DNA from: Litorimonas sp964490745
Lineage (GTDB): Bacteria > Pseudomonadota > Alphaproteobacteria > Caulobacterales > Maricaulaceae
Direction of reading: 5' to 3'
Assembly (NCBI GenBank): GCA_964490745.1
Contig: CAZBDT010000018.1
Coordinates: 1 to 27,032, forward strand
Length of the DNA: 27,032 nucleotides
Shown here: piece after piece, positions 7,548-15,169 of the stretch
Layout of the letters: every line of letters begins with the position of its first letter
How positions within the stretch are numbered: the first letter of the stretch is position 1
Position numbers and translations under genes: made by a program
Notes under the pieces: generated by a model
What the model was told of the DNA's origin: nothing
What the model saw: only the letters and a program-made list of their open reading frames with translations
The model's database searches: none

Positions 7548-9248
7548 TTAGATTTCGCCAGCTTTCATCAACTTGGCCGCATGATCCGCTGCACGGGCAG
7601 AGAAAGCCATATAGGTGATGGATGGGTTTTGACATCCTGCCGACGTCATGAATGATCCATCTGTGATAAACAGGTTCGGCACGTCCCAGCTCTGATTGAA
7701 TTTGTTCAAAACTGATGTCTTCGCATCACGACCCATGCGGGCTGTACCCATTTCATGGATGCCGTCACCAGGTGCAGTCCCGATATCTGTTTCCGGATCG
7801 GCACCTGTAACATTCACACACCCTGCCTTTTCAAGCATATCCTTCGCATCACGCGCAGCTTGACGGACGAGTTTTAGCTCATTCTCACGGTGTTTGGCAT
7901 CCAAAATTGGGACAGGGAACCCCCATTTATCGGTCTTGGTTTCGTGTAAGCGAACATGATTTTTAAAATTCGGCAGAATTTCCGCAAAGCCGACAATGCT
8001 AACCCACCAAGGGCCAGGCGTTTGGTTGGACGCTTTGTAATCTGAACCAATTCCAGGATTGTTTGCTGATGCATGCCAATTGGCTCGATATGCGCGACCT
8101 TGATAGCCGAAGCCGCGAATATAACCGTCACCCTCTTCCGTATGATTACGGAAGCGCGGAATGTAGATACCGTTAGGGCGACGACCATAGTGATACTTAT
8201 CTTCCATACCCGGCATCATACCTCTGGTCCGCGCACAAATAATGTGGTCCATCAAATTACGACCAACTTGTCCGGAACTGTTCGCTAAACCATTTGGCAT
8301 CGCGTCAGACTTCGAATTCAACAAGATCATTGATGTTGGAATAGTTGACGCGTTCAAGAAAACTGTTCGTCCCGAAACAGAGACAGCTTCATTTGTCTTC
8401 GTATTAACACCTTTAATACCCGTGACGCGTTTTGTCTCCGGATCATACTCTAACTCATGAACCGCAACATCATTCATCAAGGTTAGATTACCCGTGCGTC
8501 TAGCGGCCGGTAAAGTTGCAGAGTTAGAGCTGAAGTAAGCGCCATAAGAACATCCACGAGCGCAGTGGTCGCGCACCTGACATGGCCCTCGTCCGAGCTC
8601 CATTTGCTCTTTTGTCGGTTGCGTTAGGTTCGCCACGCGACCCGGAATGAGTGTACGTCCCGGGAAATTTTCTTCGATTTTCTTCTTCAATTCTTTTTCG
8701 GCACAAGTCAGCTCATGCGGAGGTTGGAAGACGCCATCAGGAATAATATCCAAGCCTTCCATAGACCCTGAAATACCGGCAAAGCGCTCAACATAATCGT
8801 ACCACGGTTTAATGTCGGCATAACGAACAGGCCAATCGACGCCGATACCGTCTTTCTTATTTGCTTCGAAATCAATTTCAGAGAAACGGTAAGTCTGGCG
8901 CCCCCACATGATGGAACGACCACCGGTATGGTGCCCACGACGCCATTTATAGCGCTGCCCCTCGGGGACAATATAGGGATGCTCCTTATCTTTCACCCAA
9001 TATTGTTTTGTGTAGTTATTGAACGCATAGACTTCGCTCTGGATTGGAAAGTCTTCCTTCGTCTGTTCGCTTTTCCAATCGAGGTGCTCATTCTCCCACG
9101 GCTCTTTAAAATCCGTATAGTCTTTTTCGGGTACAATATCGCGGCCGCGTTCGATGACGCAGACTTTAAAGCCTTTCTCGCACATCTCTTTTGCGACCCA
9201 GCCTCCGGACATGCCGGAACCAATAACAATTACATCAAAATCAGCCAT
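7548..9248 (-). CDS. GMC-family FAD-dependent sugar dehydrogenase, paralogue 3
   Basis: 566 aa from the ATG at 9248, chosen because MADFD matches both paralogues and the start overlaps the stop of the small-subunit gene by one base (TAATG); an ATG at 9260 would add MGNL. FAD motif VIGSGMSGGWVAKEMCEKG; GMC signature GHHTGGRSIMWGRQTYRFS about 106-124; cysteines C223, C229, C233 in CQVRDHCARGC; His498 in HEMGTARMG and Asn541 in QNPSITYMAFSARAA. First of the three dehydrogenases and the one directly following the Tat-bearing small subunit, so the best candidate for its cognate partner. Expected site of action is the periplasm. Family certain, substrate unknown; LacA-type 3-dehydrogenation of glucosides or lactose is the closest established model. 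Confidence 0.93.
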   Translation of the reverse strand: MADFDVIVIGSGMSGGWVAKEMCEKGFKVCVIERGRDIVPEKDYTDFKEPWENEHLDWKSEQTKEDFPIQSEVYAFNNYTKQYWVKDKEHPYIVPEGQRYKWRRGHHTGGRSIMWGRQTYRFSEIDFEANKKDGIGVDWPVRYADIKPWYDYVERFAGISGSMEGLDIIPDGVFQPPHELTCAEKELKKKIEENFPGRTLIPGRVANLTQPTKEQMELGRGPCQVRDHCARGCSYGAYFSSNSATLPAARRTGNLTLMNDVAVHELEYDPETKRVTGIKGVNTKTNEAVSVSGRTVFLNASTIPTSMILLNSKSDAMPNGLANSSGQVGRNLMDHIICARTRGMMPGMEDKYHYGRRPNGIYIPRFRNHTEEGDGYIRGFGYQGRAYRANWHASANNPGIGSDYKASNQTPGPWWVSIVGFAEILPNFKNHVRLHETKTDKWGFPVPILDAKHRENELKLVRQAARDAKDMLEKAGCVNVTGADPETDIGTAPGDGIHEMGTARMGRDAKTSVLNKFNQSWDVPNLFITDGSFMTSAGCQNPSITYMAFSARAADHAAKLMKAGEI

Positions 9249-9826
9249 TAGGTTGCCCATGTTTTAGGAAATTCAGATAAAGGTACACAGCCGCGCCATT
9301 CGCCGGGAACCGCTTCATATGCCAGCTCTTCTGTCGCACCCGGCTCACTCATATAATAAGCCCGCGCGATTGTTGTTTTCATACTTTTGTAAAAATCATC
9401 AAAGCCAGCTTCTGCATAGGCTCGCGCGTCATATTTGCCGAGCAAATTAGCTTGCTGAGACGCGGTCATATTCGCAAAAGACTGTCCACCTTCACGGATG
9501 AAATGTTTTTCAAGTTTATCCAAACCACCGCGCCAATAGCTACGGAAATTATCATCGCCCCACTCTGTGAAGAGCGACTGTATAACTGCGGGCACGCCGG
9601 CTTCGACAGCCCCTGCAGTCTCTGTTTTAGGAATAATGGTCTGAGCCACCGCTGATACAAGCGCCATTTCCTTCGCTAAGAGTTTCGGCGCGGAGGAGAG
9701 CTTTTTCGGCGCGCTCCCCGCATCTGTTTTCCCTTCACCGACGCAGGCCGCCAAGGCCCCCGCCGCAGAAATAGCAAGGAGGCTTTTAATAGCATCCCGT
9801 CTTTGCATCAGCATGAAATCAGTCAT
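9248..9826 (-). CDS. Gluconate 2-dehydrogenase subunit 3-like (LacC-like) Tat lipoprotein, small subunit
   Basis: 192 aa from the ATG at 9826, chosen because GGAGG (9837-9833) sits seven bases upstream; a longer frame to 9859 lies inside the transporter gene. The leader has twin arginines (QRRDAIKSLL, residues 8-17), a hydrophobic stretch and a lipobox LAAC (Cys28), so Tat export and lipidation are predicted. The mature part has the subunit-3 pattern: LLAKEMALVSAVAQTIIPKT, AGAVEAGVPAVIQSL, YWRGGLDKLEKH and FYKSMKTTIARAYYMSEPGA. The family forms complexes with GMC dehydrogenases that lack leaders and carries them through the Tat pore. It overlaps the MFS gene by 8 bp and the first GMC gene by 1 bp. 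One small subunit for three large subunits is unusual. Confidence 0.88.
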   Translation of the reverse strand: MTDFMLMQRRDAIKSLLAISAAGALAACVGEGKTDAGSAPKKLSSAPKLLAKEMALVSAVAQTIIPKTETAGAVEAGVPAVIQSLFTEWGDDNFRSYWRGGLDKLEKHFIREGGQSFANMTASQQANLLGKYDARAYAEAGFDDFYKSMKTTIARAYYMSEPGATEELAYEAVPGEWRGCVPLSEFPKTWAT

Positions 9827-11240
9827 TAGCGACCTCCATATCTCCTGAAGTATTTTCAATCATTTTGCGAAGTGCAAACATCACGACGAAGAAACCGATC
9901 AGAACGACCGGGAAAAGCACCAGCTTTGACAAGGCCCCCTGCCCGGCTGCAACCTCGACAGCGGTTCCTGTCAGACCTGTTTCTTCAGCTGTCTTACGCG
10001 CACTATCGATCCAGCCACCGATAATCGGGTTCCAGATTGTCAGCGCGAACATACCGGCTGCGCCAACCAAGCTCATACCTAAAGCACCGGAGCGCGGCAC
10101 ATATTGTGCTGTCACACCGATCATAGTTGGCCAGAAGTAACATACACCAACCGCGAAGACGATCGCAGACACATAGACCATCGCGCCTGACGCACTACTC
10201 ATGAGGAATAATCCCAATGTCGTCAAAATGGCGGACATCAACAATACGCCCAGCGGGTTGAGCGCGTGGATAAGCGGTCCGGCGAAATAACGCCCAACGG
10301 CCATAATACCCGTAACCATGCCAAGAATAATCATAGCTTGACCCGGAATGCCGCCGAGCTGTGCACCTAAGATGCGATCAACCCATTGCTGTGTTCCCAG
10401 CTCGGATGTCGCTGTGATACTCATGATGACCATGAGCACGAGCGCTAGAAACGCGTCGCGGTGGCTTTTCGTCCAACGGAAAACCAACAAATATGTCAGC
10501 GCCATCGCGAGCAGCAATGGCAAGATGATCGCACCCGGAAGGCCAGTTACGAGAGCATTTGGTGTTCCGATCAAGATCAACAATCCAAAGACAGCCGCCA
10601 TCAAAACAATGTTCATAACATCGAGATCAACGGCTTTTTCGACCTTTGGAAGATCAGGGAACGCTGTTGTAAAGACCATGTAACCGTAAATGACTGTCGG
10701 CAATAACATGATTGCAATTTGCGGCTGCCAGCCAATGCCCATATTTGTCATGATATATGATACAACGGCACCAATCACGATACCGCCCGGGAACCAGACG
10801 TGGAAACGGTTCAACCATTTCGTCTTCTCATCTTTATAGAGATCAGCCACGAGTGGGTTACAAGCCGCTTCAACTGATCCATTTGCGAACCCAATAAAGA
10901 AGGTCGAAATAAGAAGACCGAGGAAGCCGCCTGCGAAAATTGTTAGGACCAAACCGAGTAAGTGACCAACAAAGGCCAAAATCATAATCAATCTCGGCCC
11001 AAGCTTATTGTAAAGAAAACCAAACAGAACCATCGCCAAAGGGAAGCCGAGGAAGGCCATACTATTGACCCAGCCCAGCTGCGTATCTGACAGCGCGAAC
11101 TCATCTGAGAGCTGTGTCAAAATACCCGCACGTATCGCGAAGGTCATCGCCGTCACGATGAGCGACAAGCAACTCAGTAAAAACAGCCTGTTCCGATTAA
11201 TCGTGAAGCCGCCGGCTTCATCCGATGTTACTGCTACCAT
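9819..11240 (-). CDS. MFS transporter, putative sugar/glycoside uptake
   Basis: 473 aa, about twelve hydrophobic helices, inner membrane. N-terminal half: LFLLSCLSLIVTAMTFAIRA, then the conserved loop after helix 2 in GFLYNKLGPRL; C-terminal half includes FALTIWNPIIGGWID and a final helix VLFPVVLIGFFVVMFALRK. It starts at an ATG preceded by GGGG six bases upstream and follows the epimerase gene after a 55-bp gap. It overlaps the small-subunit gene by 8 bp. In this context the likely cargo is the oxidised or intact sugar handled by the periplasmic dehydrogenases; this is inference from position. No closer substrate family could be assigned by reading alone. Confidence 0.9.
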   Translation of the reverse strand: MVAVTSDEAGGFTINRNRLFLLSCLSLIVTAMTFAIRAGILTQLSDEFALSDTQLGWVNSMAFLGFPLAMVLFGFLYNKLGPRLIMILAFVGHLLGLVLTIFAGGFLGLLISTFFIGFANGSVEAACNPLVADLYKDEKTKWLNRFHVWFPGGIVIGAVVSYIMTNMGIGWQPQIAIMLLPTVIYGYMVFTTAFPDLPKVEKAVDLDVMNIVLMAAVFGLLILIGTPNALVTGLPGAIILPLLLAMALTYLLVFRWTKSHRDAFLALVLMVIMSITATSELGTQQWVDRILGAQLGGIPGQAMIILGMVTGIMAVGRYFAGPLIHALNPLGVLLMSAILTTLGLFLMSSASGAMVYVSAIVFAVGVCYFWPTMIGVTAQYVPRSGALGMSLVGAAGMFALTIWNPIIGGWIDSARKTAEETGLTGTAVEVAAGQGALSKLVLFPVVLIGFFVVMFALRKMIENTSGDMEVAND

Positions 11241-11295
11241 GGTTTTCCCCTATTTTTTATTTGCCGCAGGTATTCCTGTCAGCGCATTAAACGAT

Positions 11296-12348
11296 TTATG
11301 CCAATCCTAACATGCGACGATTACTTTCACTGTCTGCACTACCGCCAGCGAAATCGTCAAATGCTTTATCAGTAACACGAATGATGTGATCCTTGACAAA
11401 TTGCGCGCCTTCACGTGCACCGTCTTGGTTGTGTTTCAGAGCACATTCCCACTCAACAACGGCCCAACCATCAAAATCATTTGCCGCCATTTTTGAGAAA
11501 ATGGCTTTAAAATCGATTTGACCATCACCGAGACTGCGGAAACGACCCGGACGATCGACCCAGCCTTGATATCCGCCATAAACCCCTGAGCGACCATTCG
11601 GACGAAACTCAGCATCTTTGACGTGGAACATGCGAATACGCTCTTTGTAGATATCGATGAAGTCGAGATAGTCGAGCTGCTGCAAGATAAAGTGAGAGGG
11701 ATCATATAAGATGTTACAGCGTGGATGGTTATCTACCTGCTCCAAGAACATCTCAAACGTAATGCCGTCATGAATATCTTCACCCGGATGAATTTCATAA
11801 CAAACATCCACGCCTTCTTCTTCATAGTGATCCAAGATTGGACGCCAGCGACGAGCCAGCTCGGCAAAGCCTTCTTCAACGAGTCCAGCTGGACGCTGTG
11901 GCCAAGGATACATAAAGGGCCAAACTAAGGCTCCAGGAAAGCTCACGCTTCTATCTAACCCTAAACGGCGAGAGGCCGTCGCTGCATATTTCACCTGCTG
12001 CACCGCCCACTCTTGGCGGTCAGATGGCTTTCCATGGAGATGCGCCGGCGCAAATGCATCGAAAGCTTCATCATAAGCCGGATGAACCGCAACAAGCTGA
12101 CCTTGGATATGAGTCGAAAGTTCGGTGATTTCCAAACCATATTCCGCGATCCGACCTTTCAGATCATCAGCATATGTTTGGCTTTCCGCACATTGTTTCA
12201 AATCCATAACAACAGGATTATCAGATGGCAGTTGCACACCTTCATATCCGGCGTCTTTCATGAATTTACAGGCATTTTCCAGCGTATCAAACGGCGCGTC
12301 GCCCATAAACTGGGCAAGAAAAATTCCGGGTCCTTTGAGGGTCTTCAT
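11296..12348 (-). CDS. Sugar phosphate isomerase/epimerase-like TIM-barrel protein (cytoplasmic)
   Basis: 350 aa with no leader, so probably cytoplasmic. AP-endonuclease-2-type TIM barrel: MKDAGYEGVQLPSD at the first strands, EITELSTHIQGQLVA, GVDVCYEIHPGEDIHDG, CNILYDPSHFILQQLDYLDF, IRMFHVKDAEF and GWAVVEWECALK. These provide the Glu, Asp/His, His and Glu metal-ligand set of the family. The RPNGRSGVYGGYQGWVDRPG insert before FRSLGDGQIDF resembles longer family members found beside Gfo/Idh/MocA oxidoreductases. Its start overlaps the upstream oxidoreductase stop by four bases (ATGA), so the two are translationally coupled. Likely acts on the same ketosugar; whether it isomerises, epimerises or eliminates is not readable. 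It is longer than, and clearly different from, the exported TIM-barrel protein at the far end of the operon. Confidence 0.9.
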   Translation of the reverse strand: MKTLKGPGIFLAQFMGDAPFDTLENACKFMKDAGYEGVQLPSDNPVVMDLKQCAESQTYADDLKGRIAEYGLEITELSTHIQGQLVAVHPAYDEAFDAFAPAHLHGKPSDRQEWAVQQVKYAATASRRLGLDRSVSFPGALVWPFMYPWPQRPAGLVEEGFAELARRWRPILDHYEEEGVDVCYEIHPGEDIHDGITFEMFLEQVDNHPRCNILYDPSHFILQQLDYLDFIDIYKERIRMFHVKDAEFRPNGRSGVYGGYQGWVDRPGRFRSLGDGQIDFKAIFSKMAANDFDGWAVVEWECALKHNQDGAREGAQFVKDHIIRVTDKAFDDFAGGSADSESNRRMLGLA

Positions 12349-13502
12349 GACTCAATCTCCGTCCATTCTGAATTATTATTAGAGGATCTCAGCAAGGCTT
12401 CAACAAAAGCCATACCGCGCACCGCGCCGTCAATACCTGTTGCCACACCGCCTTCATCTCGCAGCGCCAATGCAAATTCGCGGTATACATTCGCAAAGGC
12501 TTCCAAATAGCCTTCCGGGTGACCGGGCGGTGTCCGAAAACCAGACTGTGTCTCGGCTGATAAGTAACCATTACCGGCGCGTAGAATTTCTGTTGGCTTA
12601 TCAAGATAGGTCCGGATCATCGTATTCGGCTCTTCTTGACGCCACTCTAAGCCACCTGTCTCGCCATAAACCCGTATCGAGAGGCTGTTTTCATTACCTA
12701 CGCAAATCTGACTGGCTGAAAGCGTACCCTTCACACCATCCTCCATGCGGAAAAGGGCCGAGCCGTCATCATCCAATCGACGCCCATCAACGAAGATCGA
12801 AAGATCAGCCGCTAGATGCGTCATGCGCTTGCCTGTGATATATTCAGCCAAATTATGCGCGTGGGTTCCGATATCGCCCATACAGCCCGATCCACCTGAG
12901 CGCGCAGGATCTGTTCGCCAATCTGCCTGCTTATTATCAACTTCTGTCGCCAACCAGCCCTGTATATATTCAACAAAGACTTTGCGAACTTTGCCGATGC
13001 CGCCAGATTCAACGATTGCACGCGCTTCATTTACGAGCGGGTATCCGAGATATGTATGTGTCAGACCATATGCCAATTTTGGGTTTTGAGCGACAATCTC
13101 GCGAAGCGCTTTTGCTTCGTCTAGATTCAATGTGGCGGGCTTGTCAGACAAGACATGGAAGCCAGCTTCCAAAGCCGCTTTCGCAACCGGGAAATGCACA
13201 TGGTTCGGCGTAACGATAGCAACAAACTCCATGCGCTCTGAGTCTGGCAATGCTGCCTCGGCCTTCATCATGGTTTCGAAATCAGAATAACAGCGGCTCG
13301 CATCAAGCCCAAGGAACTCACCTGTTCGCGCCGTATTGCCCGCATCGCGAGAAAATGCACCGCAGACCAGTTCTACCTCACCATCTAACCTTGCGGCCCA
13401 GCGGTGGACGGCTCCAATGAAAGCCCCTTCTCCGCCGCCAACCATGCCCATACGGACAGGATTCGCAGGACTCGGTTGCGATTTCGATGATGTAGAGCTC
13501 AT
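12345..13502 (-). CDS. Gfo/Idh/MocA-family NAD(P)-dependent oxidoreductase
   Basis: 385 aa, cytoplasmic. N-terminal Rossmann fold: RMGMVGGGEGAFIGAVHRW, then FVAIVTPNHVHFPVAKAALE and GFHVLSDKPATLN, where the DKP lysine matches the family's catalytic EKP position. The C-terminal domain holds GSGCMGDIGTHAHNLAEYITG with the conserved Asp and His. Such enzymes oxidise or reduce sugar hydroxyls or ketones with a tightly bound nicotinamide. Several act on 3-keto sugars or inositols, which fits this operon. It is the promoter-proximal gene: 72 bp upstream lies the LacI-type palindrome, and its 3' end overlaps the epimerase start by 4 bp. The first 15 residues (MSSTSSKSQPSPANP) are outside the fold; an internal GTG or ATG start cannot be excluded. 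Confidence 0.92.
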   Translation of the reverse strand: MSSTSSKSQPSPANPVRMGMVGGGEGAFIGAVHRWAARLDGEVELVCGAFSRDAGNTARTGEFLGLDASRCYSDFETMMKAEAALPDSERMEFVAIVTPNHVHFPVAKAALEAGFHVLSDKPATLNLDEAKALREIVAQNPKLAYGLTHTYLGYPLVNEARAIVESGGIGKVRKVFVEYIQGWLATEVDNKQADWRTDPARSGGSGCMGDIGTHAHNLAEYITGKRMTHLAADLSIFVDGRRLDDDGSALFRMEDGVKGTLSASQICVGNENSLSIRVYGETGGLEWRQEEPNTMIRTYLDKPTEILRAGNGYLSAETQSGFRTPPGHPEGYLEAFANVYREFALALRDEGGVATGIDGAVRGMAFVEALLRSSNNNSEWTEIES

Positions 13503-13573
13503 AAGACCATCCCCCTAAATGCTGCCGGATTATTCCGATCTACTGCTAGGCTTAAGCATCAGACGCGCGCGAC

Positions 13574-13587
13574 TGACAACGTTGTCA
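13574..13587. promoter_or_regulatory. Perfect 14-bp palindrome TGACAACGTTGTCA, probable LacI-family operator
   Basis: Exact palindrome with a central CG, the usual symmetry of LacI/GalR-family operators. It lies 72 bp upstream of the operon's first start codon and 26 bp downstream of a consensus -35 hexamer, where a bound repressor would block transcription initiation. No LacI-family gene is present in the window, so the regulator must be encoded elsewhere. I noticed no second copy in the other intergenic regions. Confidence 0.75.
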
Positions 13588-13613
13588 TTAGGTAGACGAT
13601 TTTAGGGAAGTCA

Positions 13614-13619
13614 TGTCAA
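13614..13619 (-). promoter_or_regulatory. Candidate -35 box TTGACA of the sugar-oxidation operon
   Basis: Perfect TTGACA on the - strand, pointing into the operon. The region 17-19 bases downstream (TCTACCTAA) is only a weak -10 match, as is common for regulated alphaproteobacterial promoters, and it runs into the palindrome at 13574-13587. Confidence 0.45.
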
Positions 13620-13695
13620 GACCAGCAAGTGCTAAACACGCATCAACTTTCTGATAGTCACAATTTCGCGCGTTACGCAATTCGAGTCATAACAC

Positions 13696-13712
13696 AGACG
13701 TAACCTACGTCT
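13696..13712. repeat. Inverted repeat AGACGTA-ACC-TACGTCT upstream of lipoprotein gene
   Basis: Perfect 7-bp arms with a 3-base centre, 37 bp before the start of the small lipoprotein gene. It could be an operator for that gene, or a hairpin in its leader. No T-tract follows, so it does not look like a terminator. It differs from the LacI-type palindrome 110 bp to the left. Confidence 0.45.
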
Positions 13713-13748
13713 TCTTGCATCAAACCATAGAGCCGCCTAAGCAAAATC

Positions 13749-14213
13749 ATGACATATAAAGTTTATACTCTTTTTTGCCCAGCTTTACTCATCTTGACGG
13801 CGTGCGCCTCAACCCCTGACCCTGCTGAAGTCTGCTCTGCTGAATGGATCACGCCTCGCGCAACAAAAGCCGTCGACAAGATTGAAAAGCGCGCAAAATC
13901 ATCTTTTCGAACTCTCAGTAAAGTTTCGGAAACATGGGCGTCAGGAAAAACGCCCGGACCATTGCAGATGTTTCAATTCACCCGTGCTTTGGACAAAATG
14001 AAAAAAGAACTCACAAGAGGGCAAGGTATTCGCGACCTGAAAATTGTCGCCAAGACCTGTAATGACCCTGAGATCATCAAAGATTCGATGCGTGACCTTC
14101 TAGAACGCCAAGGCATGTCAGATGGTTTGATCCAACGCATAGAGGGCAACCCAATATATCAGAGTGTGATTACAAGTATTACTAAACCAGAACCCATCAA
14201 ACCGAACGGCTAG
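13749..14213 (+). CDS. Small lipoprotein of unknown function
   Basis: 154 aa. Signal peptide with lipobox LTAC (MTYKVYTLFCPALLILTAC, Cys19), so a lipid-anchored envelope protein is predicted. The mature part is mostly helical and basic (ATKAVDKIEKRAKSSFRTLS, FTRALDKMKKELTRGQGIRD). Two further cysteines, C29 in EVCSAEW and one in AKTCNDPE, could form a disulfide. The C-terminal ERQGMSDGLIQRIEGNPIYQ looks like a short interaction segment. I do not recognise the family. The next gene, trhO, begins 41 bp downstream on the same strand, but nothing shows a functional link. Confidence 0.82.
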   Translation: MTYKVYTLFCPALLILTACASTPDPAEVCSAEWITPRATKAVDKIEKRAKSSFRTLSKVSETWASGKTPGPLQMFQFTRALDKMKKELTRGQGIRDLKIVAKTCNDPEIIKDSMRDLLERQGMSDGLIQRIEGNPIYQSVITSITKPEPIKPNG

Positions 14214-14254
14214 TTCAGCTTGACGCTCAGAGCGGCTAAATCTAAATCGCGGCC

Positions 14255-15169
14255 ATGACTTACCGTGTCGCAGCCCTATATAAATTCGTATCGTTGCCGG
14301 ACTACACTTGGCTGCGCGAACCGTTGCAAAACATGTGTGATCTTTTGGGTGTCAAAGGAACACTACTCCTTGCCGAAGAAGGTCTGAATGGGACCATCGC
14401 AGGGATCGATTCCGCCATATCGGAGATTATAAAGTTTCTACGTGCTGACCCACGTTTGGCTGATTTAGACGTAAAGTACTCATACGCAGAAGACATGCCC
14501 TTTTACCGGATGAAAGTCCGCTTAAAACGTGAAATCGTGACAATGGGTGTAGACGGGGTTGACCCGAACAAGACCGTAGGCACTTATGTTAATCCGTCCG
14601 ACTGGAATGCCCTCATCAGCGACCCTGACACCATCTTAATCGATACGCGTAATGATTATGAAGTCGGCATAGGTACCTTTCAGGGCGCCGTGAACCCGAA
14701 TACAAAGACCTTCCGCGAGTTTCCGGATTGGGTCGAAGCCAATCGCGATTCGATCAACAAGCCGAAAGTGGCCATGTTCTGCACAGGCGGGATCAGATGC
14801 GAGAAAGCGTCTTCTTTCATGTTGGAAAACGGCTTTGACGATGTTTACCATCTCAAAGGCGGCATTCTGAAATATCTGGAAACACAGCCGCAGTCCGTAA
14901 GTCTTTGGGAAGGCGATTGCTTTGTGTTCGACCAGCGCGTCGCCGTCACACACGGCCTTGAAGAATCTGAATATGATCAATGTTTCGCCTGCCGCCGCCC
15001 CATTACAGAAAGCGAAAAGCAACGCCCTGAATATGAAAAAGGCGTTTCCTGCCATCACTGCCATGAGGAAATGACAGACACACAAAAGGCCGCTTTTGCA
15101 GAGCGACAAAAGCAAATCGCTCTCGCTAAAAAACGCGGAGAAACCCATATTGGACGCAAGGCTGGATAA
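14255..15169 (+). CDS. trhO: tRNA uridine(34) hydroxylase TrhO (YceA-type rhodanese)
   Basis: 304 aa. TrhO performs oxygen-dependent hydroxylation of U34 in tRNA anticodons, the first step towards cmo5U/mo5U wobble modifications. Residues 1-95 form the N-terminal domain (LLLAEEGLNGTIAG is characteristic). The rhodanese domain spans about 115-215 with the catalytic loop CTGGIRCEKASSFML (Cys176, Cys182). The C-terminus carries two CxxC pairs (Cys243/246 and Cys266/269) that probably bind a metal. Length and all signatures match the family. Its stop overlaps the start of the following GST-like gene by one base (TAATG), so the two are translationally coupled. Confidence 0.96.
   Translation: MTYRVAALYKFVSLPDYTWLREPLQNMCDLLGVKGTLLLAEEGLNGTIAGIDSAISEIIKFLRADPRLADLDVKYSYAEDMPFYRMKVRLKREIVTMGVDGVDPNKTVGTYVNPSDWNALISDPDTILIDTRNDYEVGIGTFQGAVNPNTKTFREFPDWVEANRDSINKPKVAMFCTGGIRCEKASSFMLENGFDDVYHLKGGILKYLETQPQSVSLWEGDCFVFDQRVAVTHGLEESEYDQCFACRRPITESEKQRPEYEKGVSCHHCHEEMTDTQKAAFAERQKQIALAKKRGETHIGRKAG

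Noticed and set aside
11262..11281. CAGG-TATT-CCTG repeat between the epimerase and MFS genes as an internal operator or processing site
   Set aside because: Arms of only four bases are expected by chance; no second copy of the LacI-type site was found there either.
15050..15069. CHHCH in TrhO resembling a c-type haem motif (CxxCH)
   Set aside because: TrhO is a cytoplasmic tRNA enzyme without a leader, and the pair matches the family's C-terminal cysteine cluster with Cys243/246, so metal binding is more likely than haem. It is not the missing cytochrome for the dehydrogenases.
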